Assembly (NCBI RefSeq): GCF_020085105.1
Contig: NC_058053.1
Span: 1,401,388-1,465,387, forward strand
Length of the DNA stretch: 64,000 nucleotides
Source: Siniperca chuatsi
Taxonomy: Eukaryota; Chordata; Actinopteri; Centrarchiformes; Sinipercidae
Direction: 5' to 3'
Shown here in pieces: positions 53,245 through 64,000 of the stretch. The notes beneath the pieces are model-generated. The model saw nothing but the letters and a program-made list of their open reading frames with translations, searched no databases and was not told the DNA's origin. The stretch's first letter is position 1, and every line of letters begins with the position of its first letter. Position numbers and translations under genes: made by a program.

Positions 53245-54519
53245 GATCCTTAATAGATCTAATACATCTGCATACACCTGTTTTGTGAGTCTATATCACA
53301 ATGTGAGGCTGCAACAGTGAATGCTGTCTTATTTCTGCTAAATCACAGCATTGTCCTTTTTGCCCAAATTCATATTCTGTCAGTTCAGTCACCAGTAGGA
53401 AATAGAGAAAAAGCTGACATGTAACATAAAAAAACAGTCACCAAAGCAGCAGCCAGTGGGTACTATTCAGAGCCAGTATGCTTTAAGTGACAAAGCCTCC
53501 TATCACCTGCTACCCATCTTTCCAACCTGTTGGCCCACAAATGTTAAAAGGCACATAGGGCATAAGTCCTGGGATGCACTTGGTCAATACGCCCCTCCTA
53601 TCTTTCTACACTAGACCTTTGGAGCCCCCTTGTCCCTGATTCCCATGTCTCTGCTGGGATTAATCCCTGAACCACAGGTGTGATGATCCTAAACACAATG
53701 CCGTTGCTCCACACTGGGAGTGACAGTGCTCAGGCCCCAGTCTGCTTTGATCAGGGGACTAACAGCTATGTTCCTGTTGGTCCACGAACGGAGCCGAAGA
53801 CCTGCCTCCAAAGAGACAAGGGGACAAAACAAAGTACAGTTGTTCTACAGAGGGTGAGGATGCTGTTTGGTAGACAGACTATGTTGTAGTGTGAAGTGGT
53901 AGAGAAACCCATTTACCACACACAGTATCCTGTTTCCATGACGTGTGTTTCAAAACCACAGAGCAGGACCGCCATTACTTTTCAACTTTGTGTTAAGAAG
54001 TAGTTCTGGTGCTTTAGCATTTCCTTTGATGACATAAATTGGTATGTTTGTTGATAAGAAAACTAAAGCCTAGACTTGACCACTTGAAACACACAAAACA
54101 TTTAGTTACCTTCAAAAACTTGAACAATGGCTATACCTTCAGAAACATTTATTGTGATGGTCAGGACTCATTTCAATAACAAGCTCTTGCCATTTGACAT
54201 GAGTATAGTCTATCCTTACATGGAGCCAAAGCAGTAAACAATGTTGACCAAATGAAAGTTAATATAAAATAAGCAGAAGGAAGTCACATCATTGTATGCA
54301 GTTTATGGGTTAGTTCCTCTTGCACAGATTCTCTAGAATCCAGTGTAGACAACAGTACATTTCTGTTCCTCTTTTTCTGTCTCCTGACAGAAAGGACACA
54401 TCATTGAAAACTTTTCAACCATTCAAACACTTGTCTAAAGTCCCTTTGAAGGAAAATAACTGATTTTCTTCTTGATAGTCATACACTTTTATTATGAAAT
54501 AATATGAATACTAGCTCTA
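53245..54519. other. Unassigned sequence
   Basis: No coding match. A GC-richer segment at 53520-53880 gives a 69-codon frame without a recognised domain. Confidence 0.35.
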
Positions 54520-54775
54520 TTAAATATTGAATATCTTTATTAATTTCAACACCTTTACTTGAATAATATTGTCATTTTAGGTTCTAAAAGTTTGGAAGCA
54601 AAAAAGACTGCAAGGATTTGAATCTGAAGGTTATATTGATGACATTTTTATGTAGACCAATATTTTTAAAAAAAGGGAATACATCCACAGAGCTTTTAGA
54701 AAGGTGCGAAATTTCCTAAATATTAGGATTGTAAATACATCATTTAAAAAAATTTGATGGGTCCAAAATGAATGT
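54520..54775. repeat. Direct repeat, copy 1 of 2
   Basis: TTGAATATCTTTATTAATTTC then ACTTGAATAATATTGTCATT, and later GGTTATATTGATGACATTTT then ACATCCACAGAGCTTTTAGA and GTCCAAAATGAATG. The same order of blocks recurs at 62718-63110, with extra sequence between them. It is an old duplicated repeat; the class is unknown. Confidence 0.6.
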
Positions 54776-55045
54776 AAAGTTATAGTTCCCTCAAACAATG
54801 CAAATGTTATAAAGAAGATGCATATCAGAGGGGATTTAGAAGTGGGCCAGGGCCCGACATAACCGATGGCCCAGGGCCAGTACAAGTTTATGCAGGGCAA
54901 CTTGATTGTGGACGTGGGAACGGAGTGGAAGTGGGATCCCAATATATTACCAATGTGACATGTCAAAGGTAAATTAAAGTTCCGAACTGCTGTAAATCTG
55001 CTCATCATAGTGTTTAGACCCAAAATGTGACTGTCATCTCATATA

Positions 55046-55924
<879 letters not shown>

Positions 55925-56479
55925 TAGCAGTCTAACATTAGCCCTATCTGAAAATACTGACATGACCATACAGTCGTCCTTTCTCCCTGTAGCCATTGTT
56001 GCTGTGTGGCGCTCAGCTGTTTTTATAACCCGCTATGAAATTTGTTTTCAGCAAGAAAACACTGTGACTAATGTTAAGTTAACACTACACTAACACTAAC
56101 GCTAGCTAACGTCAACTTTTACTGTGTCTGTCGAGCGCTGTGGGTTTTAATAGCATCCCAACAATGTACTGTAGTCTTTGATTGGATTACAATGTAAATG
56201 TTTACCTAATGTTTTATAGTGTAAGGATGATTGAAATGTCATTTTATGGTAAGTGTTGCAACACAGAGCTCCTGTAATTATTAAATGATGGGGAGTGCGT
56301 CATCATGTTATCAATAGCACTTTTAAATATACACTGTAGAAATTGAAAGAGATGACAAAGTGTTCAAGAATTCCACTCTTTCATCACCCAAAAATACTTC
56401 CTCTGAAAACAGTCCGCTCAACAAGGGGCTTTTGGTTATTTCCACCAGTCAGCATCATCAGAGAGACACAATGGTTTGA

Positions 56480-56565
56480 GTTGAATAATAACATGCACAT
56501 GACAATGCTAACATGCTGATGTTTAGCAAGTATAATGTTTACCATGGTCATCTCATTTTAGTTTA
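56480..56565. repeat. Dispersed GCTAACATGCT repeat fragment
   Basis: CAATGCTAACATGCTGATGT then GTATAATGTTTACCATGGTC, matching the copy at 18838. It is cut by the next L2 tail. Confidence 0.6.
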
Positions 56566-56567
56566 AG

Positions 56568-56802
56568 CGGATGGCCGCCCACCATTGAATCTGGTTCTGC
56601 TCAAGGTTTCTGCCTGTTAAAAGGAAGTTTTTCCTTGCCACTGTCGCCAAATGCTTGCTCATGGTGGGATTTGTTGGGGCTCTGTAATTAATAATATAAA
56701 GAGTACGGTCTAGACCTGCTCTATAGGAAAAATAGCAATGCGATAACTTCTGTTATGAATTGGTGCTATATAAATAAAATTGAATTGAATTGAATTGAAT
56801 AA
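56568..56802 (+). mobile_element. L2-clade LINE 3' tail
   Basis: Starts GCGGATGGCCGCCCACCATT and carries TTTTTCCTTGCCACTGTCGC and ATGGTGGGATTTGTTGGGGC. It ends with a clean (AATTG)n tail at 56779-56802. Only the last 235 bases are present. Confidence 0.85.
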
Positions 56803-56925
56803 CTGATTAATGCTGTATCACTGTGCTAATTATCATATATTTTTCTTCCTTTTCTTTAAAAATGTATTTTGATATGCGTAATGAGGTTTTGACATAGATG
56901 ATGTCATGTTTTACTATGTTTCTGA

Positions 56926-56953
56926 TTATATAAATATATATATATATATATAA
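56926..56953. repeat. (TA)n microsatellite
   Basis: Alternating TA with one AA interruption. Confidence 0.9.
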
Positions 56954-56999
56954 ACATGTAACCTTTGACAAGTGGTTGCAAGTTATCGTTTCTTCATTT

Positions 57000-57045
57000 T
57001 AAAAGGTCAAAAGGCAAAAAACAAGTTGGGAGTCACTGGTCTAAG
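57000..57045. repeat. hAT MITE end fragment
   Basis: AAAAGGTCAAAAGGCAAAAA then AGTTGGGAGTCACTGGTCT resembles the right end of the MITE at 60164-60351. Confidence 0.4.
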
Positions 57046-57551
57046 AGTTACATGATATTTCACTTCCTTTACACTCGCTTGACTGCAGTTTTAATAAATC
57101 AAAATCTAAAATTGACATCATAAAGATGCCAATTGATATACGTTGTATAGGATTTTTAAAAAAGTGAATAAGGTCATGTAAATCATGTCTTATTGACAAT
57201 TAAATAAGTAGACGTTTTACCATAAGAAACATGTGTTCATTTGTCCACTGGAGGGCAGGCTTTACCAGATAATTCCCAACGACACTCACCTCTTATTCTC
57301 ATTATGTATGTCTGCCGGTGTTTGTGTGGGGGAGCTAATGCCAATGTGACTAGCTGATGAGAAGTCCTGTGCTTGTACTTTCCCACTCTGCTTGAAGCAG
57401 CTCTAAAGTCCTGTTATTAACTGTTCAATTATCAGATGTGTTGTTGCCTGTGAATGTTGTTTGTGTGAGACTACTGCTCAGATAAGGCTGCTGTATTGAG
57501 AACGACGCCCTGCGGTGACCAGAAGCTCAGAGGTAGGAGTCAGAGAGGAGA

Positions 57552-57554
<3 letters not shown>
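57046..57554. other. Unassigned sequence
   Basis: No feature recognised. Confidence 0.3.
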
Positions 57555-57593
<39 letters not shown>

Positions 57594-57595
57594 TG
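57555..57595. repeat. (CA)n microsatellite
   Basis: Sixteen or so CA units followed by GCACAC. Confidence 0.95.
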
Positions 57596-57937
57596 CGGTC
57601 ACTTTGTGGTAATATACCCTCCCAGTTGTCCTGTCAACTTGTGTTTCACACTGCCAGGGTCACCCTTTATGTCCCATTCTAAGCCTCTCCCTTTGATTCA
57701 TAATCACACTAACACACACTGCAATCAGATTAAATGCAAAACGCATGTGCTCCACATCAGAGCTCAGCCAGCTGCGTGTGTTAGTCATGTGAAACAACAA
57801 TTGTTTGCACACAAGATGCAAACACACTGATATACACACACATACAAATGCAAACAAACTTTATTGATTGACATTTGCCCTACTCTCTGACACACAAGTG
57901 TATTTCTTGCTTAAATGTGCAAAAGAGCAAACTTCAG

Positions 57938-58683
57938 GCACTCGCGTAAAAGGAGGAGTATATGGAGTTTCGATAAAAAGCCTTTATTAGTGACACGGCT
58001 TGTTGAAAATAAAAAAACCTGACCAGTACAACCTTGGCAGCTCTTCATCAGCGGTTTCATATGAAGAGAAAATACCTGGCCTGGCCCTTTTATACATTAA
58101 TCAGCGGTGTGTTAAATGGATAATTGGCACAACAGGTGAGAGATAATGAGTGTCAATCAAAGATTACTTCCTCAAGATTTCACAAACCAACAAACTGAAA
58201 ACTCCAAAACTCAATAAATCAAAAACAGAAAATAAGGGTAATCATGGTTATTGACTGAAATGAAAAACATACTATACAAAACAAACAAAAAGTTTGTATT
58301 GAAATAAATATTTCACAAAAAATGTCACTATCCTCTCAGGTCTCAGCAGTTACTTTGATGAGTACACTGTTATTATTACCAAGAGGAATGATGGCCAAAA
58401 CTCCAAAAATAAGACCCAGTTTTTAATAAACCAGAATGATCCTTTATGCTACTCACTCTCTTAAATTCTTAAAAAGGACTTAAAACCACTTCTATACACT
58501 ATATCCCAGGACAATCGGGTTACTATATAAACGAAACCCAGCAACAATCCCTGTCGACAGTACCAGCCAGCCTCCCTGCCCTGGGATCTGGCCAGTGACC
58601 TTTTTATGAATAGGGGAAGATATTGACTGACAGTGCTGGATGAATAGGAAGACTGGTTAGCTCTCAGTTGAGCACTCGCGTAA
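57938..58683. mobile_element. Unclassified insertion between 12-bp direct repeats
   Basis: GCACTCGCGTAA stands at 57938-57949 and again at 58672-58683. This looks like a target-site duplication around about 722 bp. The interior has CTCTTCATCAGCGGTTTCAT and, at about 58010, a run of seven A. On the minus strand the order CAGCTCTTCATCAGCG/ACCTTGGC recalls 3' regions of Penelope-like or related retroelements. There is no coding sequence. Two similar AT-rich blocks (CCCTTTTATAC and ACCTTTTTATGAAT) lie inside. Confidence 0.4.
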
Positions 58684-59871
58684 GCTGATACCTCTGTGTC
58701 CCCCCACTGCTCGAGTAAACACCGCCAGAGTCAGTCAGTCCCAGTACGAAACTGCAACAGTGACTAAGAGGTCATTCTCCTCCAAAGGCTGACCCTCTCT
58801 CCCCCTTTCCAGACCCCCTCTACCCACCCACCTAGTCCTATGTCACAAGGCCAAATCGATGCATCTGACCCCCATTCTTTTGTGGACGAACTTTCACCCC
58901 TAGCCTAACAAAGCGAGAAAGAAAAAAAAAACCTTTTTCTTCAGAGTGTTTTTAGTATCAGTGGAGGACAAACAAAGCTGTCCTCCAATTCCAACACACA
59001 CTTGAGGGTGTGTGTGTGTCACTGTGTGCCGAGGTTGAGATAGTGAGATGGATGGCCTCTCGGAGCAGGACGTCCCATCGTAAAGGAGCCGAAGCGGTAG
59101 GAAGGGAAGTGTGTGTCGCTGCATGGGGCTGTGAGAATTGAAAGTGCGTCAACTCTCTCACCCTGAAATGTTGGATGCTGATTGACAGCTTTAACAGTGG
59201 CTGGAGAGACAGGAGAGAGGGGAAAGTGTGAGGGGGAATGAGAGAAAGCGATGAGTTTAGTTGCATACAATGGTGCATATGGTGGTGAAATGCTAATGTT
59301 GAAATGAGATTTGAGTTATGAGAGTAAAGCCCTGAATTACACATGTTCAAGCAGGTGCAAAGGGAACATTACCGGGGAAGTAACTGACAATGCCTTTTGT
59401 GAATGAGTAAAGAGAAGAATGAAGTCCTTTGATTAAATTAATCTCATGCAAATCACATTTTCTGAAATTGTATTTTTTAGACAGTGTTCTGTGTAAAGAA
59501 TAAGATGAATGATATGATGTGTGTGGGTGCTTTAGTGTCTTATGACGGTTTTTTGTGTTCTTGTTGAGTGCTTCTTGAAATTGCATGTTTTTTTGTTACA
59601 GCATACAGATCTGCTCTGTAAATTAAATGTCCCTTTGAGAAAAAAAATCAGTACCCAAAAGGAATTTTAATGTTTTTGGTTTCATGATGGTGGCGCCTGT
59701 CTGTGCATATTCTAATCAGAATGTTGTTGTTTCTCTGTCTGCATAGATGATGCCAATGAAATCATTTCAATTAAAACTTTACTCGCATAAAGCACTAACA
59801 GCCCGGCAGCAGCCTCCCACGCAACAGAAAAACAGCCAAACAACCCACATTAGCTTGCTTGCTGATGTGTC
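58684..59871. other. Unassigned sequence
   Basis: Includes a C-rich tract at 58790-58830. The minus-strand frames of 74-130 codons at 58900-59586 show no domain. Confidence 0.35.
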
Positions 59872-60606
59872 CTTCTTACTGAAGTACTCAGATCCTTTAC
59901 TTAAGTAAAAGCATCAATATCACAATTGAAAAATGCTCCATTATAAGTAAAAGTCCTGCATTTAAAATTCTACTGAAGTAAAAAAAAAAAAGGTAATAAA
60001 GTAAAAGTGGTGGTTGTTCCAGTAAAATGTCACTTGTGACTGATGTATTATTATATATGACATTATTAGATTGTTAATACTGATGCATCAATGTGTAAGA
60101 AGCATGTTACTGTTGAGATGGAGCTAGTTTTAACTGCTTTATATACAGTTAGCTAGTTTAGTCCGGTGATTCCCAAGCGAGGGGTCACAAGATAAATCTG
60201 AAGGGCTGTGAGATGATCAATAGGGGAGGCGAGACAAAGAAGAACAAACAGACTGCTAACAACTCATAGACATCTAAAACATGACAAGGAACACTAAGTA
60301 GACAATGTTTTTTTATAAAAGGTCGCAAGCCAAAAAGGCTGGAAACCCCTGGTTTAATCTTTAACAATGCACTGTATTTTATAATCTTAATATACTGTGT
60401 GTTTCATGTAAAATCTAAATCTGAAGTGTAACCAGTAACTACAGCTGTCAGATAAATGTAGTGCAGTAAAAATATTCCCCTCTGAAATGTAGCGGAGTGG
60501 AAGTATGAAGTAGCATAAAATGGAAATACACAAGTAAAGTACAAGTACCTCAAAACTGTACTTAAATACAGTAGTACAGTAGTTGATTAAATGCACTTCT
60601 TCAAAT
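59872..60606. mobile_element. hAT-type MITE, second copy, with nested MITE
   Basis: Same family as 23463-23957: ACTCAGATCCTTTACTTAAG at the left, CACAAGTAAAGTACAAGTAC and TGTACTTAAATACAGTAG at the right. The extra length comes from a 188-bp insert at 60164-60351. Confidence 0.65.
60164..60351. mobile_element. Short hAT MITE nested in another MITE
   Basis: Starts CGGTGATTCCCAAGC and ends GGCTGGAAACCCCTG, so it has inverted termini. GTTTAGTC (60156-60163) and GTTTAATC (60352-60359) differ at one of eight bases, an 8-bp duplication typical of hAT. Non-coding. Confidence 0.75.
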
Positions 60607-62717
60607 AAACTTCCTGCATGGATGACTGACTGCTAATGTCAGTTTGCAGTCTAGGTCACTAATTAGCTAGTCAGCTGTAGCACATTAAACAGCACAAAAA
60701 CCTACATGTGAATGTCAACATTGGTCAGTTAGCTAAATGGTGCGGTCCTTACCACTGCTAACAAAACACTGTCCATGCTTGTAAACTACAGATACCAGTT
60801 TGTTTATAAAGTATATCAGTAAATACAAAATTTAAAAAATCTTTTTTATAATGATTTTTGCAAAAAGGGATGACCATTGGGATTTCAGTTGGACTTTAGC
60901 AATACAGCGGGGTAAACCTTTGTGTTTGTGCGTGTTTGGATGTGTAAGACAGGAGAAAGCAAGTCAATACTTTTGTGTATATTTCACACATGATTCCGCC
61001 AGTTTTTCTTTAACCTTCATCACAAGATGTGTAGAGTGACTGAACAACACAGCTGGTTCATAATATTCCTCCTCATGTTATTCACAGCAGTGGGGGGAGG
61101 ATCTCAGCGATCTGAGTGTACCTCAGAGTCAAGTCACTGCTCCTTGACAGTAAGAGGTACCAGGTGTTGCGGTGTATAGAGCAGGGCTGACTGAGAGGAA
61201 AACTTTACAAACTGTAAGGATTATATCTCTTAGCATCGATTGGAGGGCATGGGTGTGCAGCTTGAGAAGGCTGTTTTAACTTGGAAATTTGGCTCCATAA
61301 AATTGTTTTAGAGGTACAGCTGATCTGGAGGTAAAGAATTATTTCATTGGTGGAGGTTACAAGGTTGAGTGAAATTTGGCTTTGCACAAGAAAAGAAGCT
61401 TCCGAAAAGAAGCGAGTGATCCTTTCTTTCAAAGACTGAAAACAAACTAATAGTCGCAGTTTGTGGTTTTCTTCAATTGTATGCCTTCAGAGACAGGAAA
61501 AGAATTGGGGCCTCACCAAAAAGCAATGAAACAATAGAGTGCTTAAGTAATGTACACGCTAGCCTCTGTTCCCATGATGTTTTCTTGCAGAGGGTTTCTT
61601 TCTATTATCATTCTGAAAAGCTAAAACATGCTTGCTGATACAGTAGCACCTGGCCTTGATTCTTCTTCTTCTTTCTGCCTTTTTGTCCATTTGGAATTCC
61701 CATTTCCCATGTCTACAGAGCTTATCACTGCTAACTGCCACTGTTGGCCTGGGGAGGATGTAGGTCAGTCATGTGTCTCTTGGCTCACCTGCTGCTTATT
61801 TTCACTTTTTAAAAATGTATTTTTACCCTCACTGGATTTGCTGTGTTTATTAGCACGGCTGACATGCAAAAGGCACTACAAGCAAGGCATCTTGCTTGTA
61901 GACAAAAATACAACAATGATTATCACCTCTGCCAAGGGGGTTGTCCCATATATTTGTTTGTAAGTTGGGGGGGGGGCAAAAAATGTATGTAATGTTTGAT
62001 GACATCATGTCATGAGAAGACTCTCTGCCTGCTCCAATCGAGTTTTTGGAGATTATCGCTATAATAGCCTGCAGGCGCTTGGAAGGCATGTACTGTAAAT
62101 ATCAACACTCGTGTTCTCTGGTTTGAGTTTTTTAAACGCAAATGGAATTTATTAGGCTATGGAAATTTTACCACAGCATTGCCCCCCTCCATCCTTAACT
62201 TTGGGGGGCATAAAACCTCTTTCTCCTTTTTCAGCCTCTCTCAGTGACTTCCTTTTTATTTGTGTTTGACCACTACTAATCCTGCATGTGTCTGTGAGAG
62301 CATGTAGAACTAAAATATTGTAACTATGAGAAAGCAGCCATACTTTGCCTGTTCCCATCACGCAGTCACAGTGGAAAGAAGATGGGAGCAGGGAAAGGCA
62401 TCATTCCCACCTAAACCCTGCAGGGAAGGAAGAGGATGCTAGGAACAGTAGGAAACTGGGAATAATGGGCAGAAAAGTGATGTTTAACTGATAATAGGTG
62501 GGAACTGAGGCAATTTTGCAGTAGTGAAACAAGTGAAAAAGCTGTAATAGCTTTAATGTTGAGTATATTCATCTCATGTGATCATGTGTTCATCTCAGTC
62601 ATGGAAGACTTTTTTATTAACTGAGCAATTGATGTCATAGTGCAAAAAGAGCTGCATTCAGAGTATTTGTTACAGGAAGACATTTGACCAAATTAATCCG
62701 AATTGCTTGCTCTATAA
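60607..62717. other. Unassigned sequence
   Basis: About 2.1 kb with no gene or repeat that I can name. A (G)8 run lies at 61970-61977. Frames up to 111 codons (61628-61963) show no domain and lack splice context. Confidence 0.4.
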
Positions 62718-63110
62718 CATATTGAATATCTTTATTAATTTCAACACCTTTACTTGAATAATATTTTCATTTTAGGTTCTAAAAATTTGCATGAGCAACT
62801 GTATACCTAATACTGGGTTTTGAAATTTAAATACCACCAAACTGATAGCATTTAAGTATTTTACTTTGAAAAACATCTATCTAAATTTATGTAAACGAAA
62901 TTCCACTCTTTAAATTCCATGAGGTAATTTCAAGCAATTTAAAGGTTATATTGATGACATTTTTATGTAGACCAATAATAAAAAATTAAAAAAAGAATAC
63001 ATCCACAGAGCTTTTAGAAAGATGCGGAATAAAAGTATCACTTTTCCTAAAAAAAATATTATGATTGTGAATTAATCATTTAAAAAATGTTGACAGGTCC
63101 AAAATGAATG
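62718..63110. repeat. Direct repeat, copy 2 of 2
   Basis: Carries the same ordered blocks as 54520-54775. About 110 extra bases (62800-62935) stand between the first and second blocks. Confidence 0.6.
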
Positions 63111-63570
63111 TTTTGTTCATCTCTGTGTGAGATGTCTGACGTTTGGTTCCTGCTTCTAACAAGGATTGTGAGCTAAGTGGCTGGATGTTATCAATGTTAT
63201 CAATAGCTCCTTTAAAAGCTTGATTTAAATCTTTTATCATTTAGATATAAAAGTCAAGTCAATTAAAAAAAAATGGATTGGTGAAATTCAGACACCAAAA
63301 TGCACCAAATGCAAATCAGACTTCATCATCAGGAATGGAATCAATCACACCTCTATCCTATCAGATTGTGTTCGGTTCGACCAAAAGAAAAAAAAAACAA
63401 CTTCAAAAAACTAGTTTCTGAAAACTTGAAATTATCTTCTGAAAATTTCAAAGAGGGAAATTCAAACCATATCAATTCAAACTGATAGTTTTTGAAGTCA
63501 AATATTATTGTATATACATTTTTATATATTACTGTTATCCATTCAGTGGTATTTAAGTGTAAAAATTAAA

Positions 63571-63800
63571 GGAATAGTTTGACAATAGGAAAATAGCTTA
63601 ATTGCTTTCTTGCCAAGAGATAGATGAGAAGAATGTGTGGTAAATATGAAGCTACAAGCTACTGGTAGCTGTAGCTTAGCTTAGCATAAATACTAGAAAC
63701 AGGGAGAAACAGCTAGCCTGGTTCTTTCTGAAAGTAACAAAATCTCGTCAAATCAATTGATAATATACACTCACACTTAACAGGACACAAACACCAACAT
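63571..63800. mobile_element. GGTTAGCTTAGC MITE, left part
   Basis: Begins AAAGGAATAGTTTGAC and continues with TTGCTTTCTTGCCAAGAG, AAATATGAAGCTACAAGC and TAGCTTAGCTTAGCATAAAT. It then reads AAACAGGGAGAAACAGCTAG. The right arm is not visible before 63800. The same family is present in the B7-like gene intron. Confidence 0.65.
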
Positions 63801-64000
63801 GTAAGCTACAGTTTCATTTGTTACATTACTCCAGTGTAGCTCTGAAAAGGCAACCAGGATGTCATGAGGGGTCACAGGGTCAAGGTTGGGAGGTCAGAGT
63901 GGGGCAGCTGGTAGCCCAGGCTCTGTGTCCAATGGAAGAACTGGGAGCACATCTGTCCAAACAGTTCAGCCTCAGTTAGAGTCCATGAATAACAAAAACA

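Overview
The window looks like a teleost (probably percomorph) nuclear chromosome segment. It carries several fish-type non-LTR retrotransposon remnants (L2 clade, Rex1/Babar-like, Tx1-like, I/Nimb-like and an R2/R4-type endonuclease tail). It also has a Penelope-like fragment, Tc1/mariner, hAT and ISL2EU DNA transposons, MITEs rich in GCTAAC/GGTTAGCTTAGC motifs, and GATA, CA and TA microsatellites. There are no bacterial operons, CRISPR arrays or rRNA genes. Non-coding stretches are AT-rich, and the one host-like gene has GT-AG introns.

Layout. 1-11.3 kb: truncated LINEs, a solo LTR, a hAT remnant with a BED-finger remnant and a palindromic GGTTCT element. 11.5-16.1 kb: a three-level nest, namely a solo LTR with 5-bp target duplications, split by an antisense I/Nimb-like LINE, itself split by a Penelope-like GIY-YIG fragment. 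16.5-24 kb: L2 3' tails, a long-TIR MITE, Rex1-like copies in opposite orientations and a hAT MITE. 24.3-33.6 kb: a Ty3/Gypsy retrotransposon on the minus strand, with LTRs, a primer-binding site matching tRNA-Pro, a PNMA-type gag, pol and a purine tract. Next to it is a second LTR plus a duplicated flank. 34.4-37.8 kb: a decayed ISL2EU element (THAP plus DDE transposase on plus, YqaJ-type nuclease on minus, convergent). 38.3-39.4 kb: another LINE tail. 43.3-47.1 kb (possibly to 48.3 kb): the only host-like gene, a B7-family V/C immunoglobulin receptor ligand with signal peptide, IgV, IgC and transmembrane exons. 50.9-53.2 kb: an IS630/Tc1-mariner relative with intact TA-flanked TIRs and two apparent introns. 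55.0-55.9 kb: a deleted Tc1 element. 56-64 kb: MITEs, microsatellites and unassigned sequence.

The most notable items are these. The Gypsy element's gag has a PNMA-like N-terminal domain and a correctly phased G-GGA-AAC slippery heptamer before pol. The solo LTR and the full element lie in tandem with the same flank copied twice, which is either a locus duplication or two haplotypes merged in assembly. The B7-like IgV domain lacks its canonical second cysteine but has another cysteine in the G strand. The Tc1/mariner-like transposase appears split by two GT-AG introns.

All family names come from motif recognition by eye; no database search was run. Boundaries of elements without TSDs are approximate.
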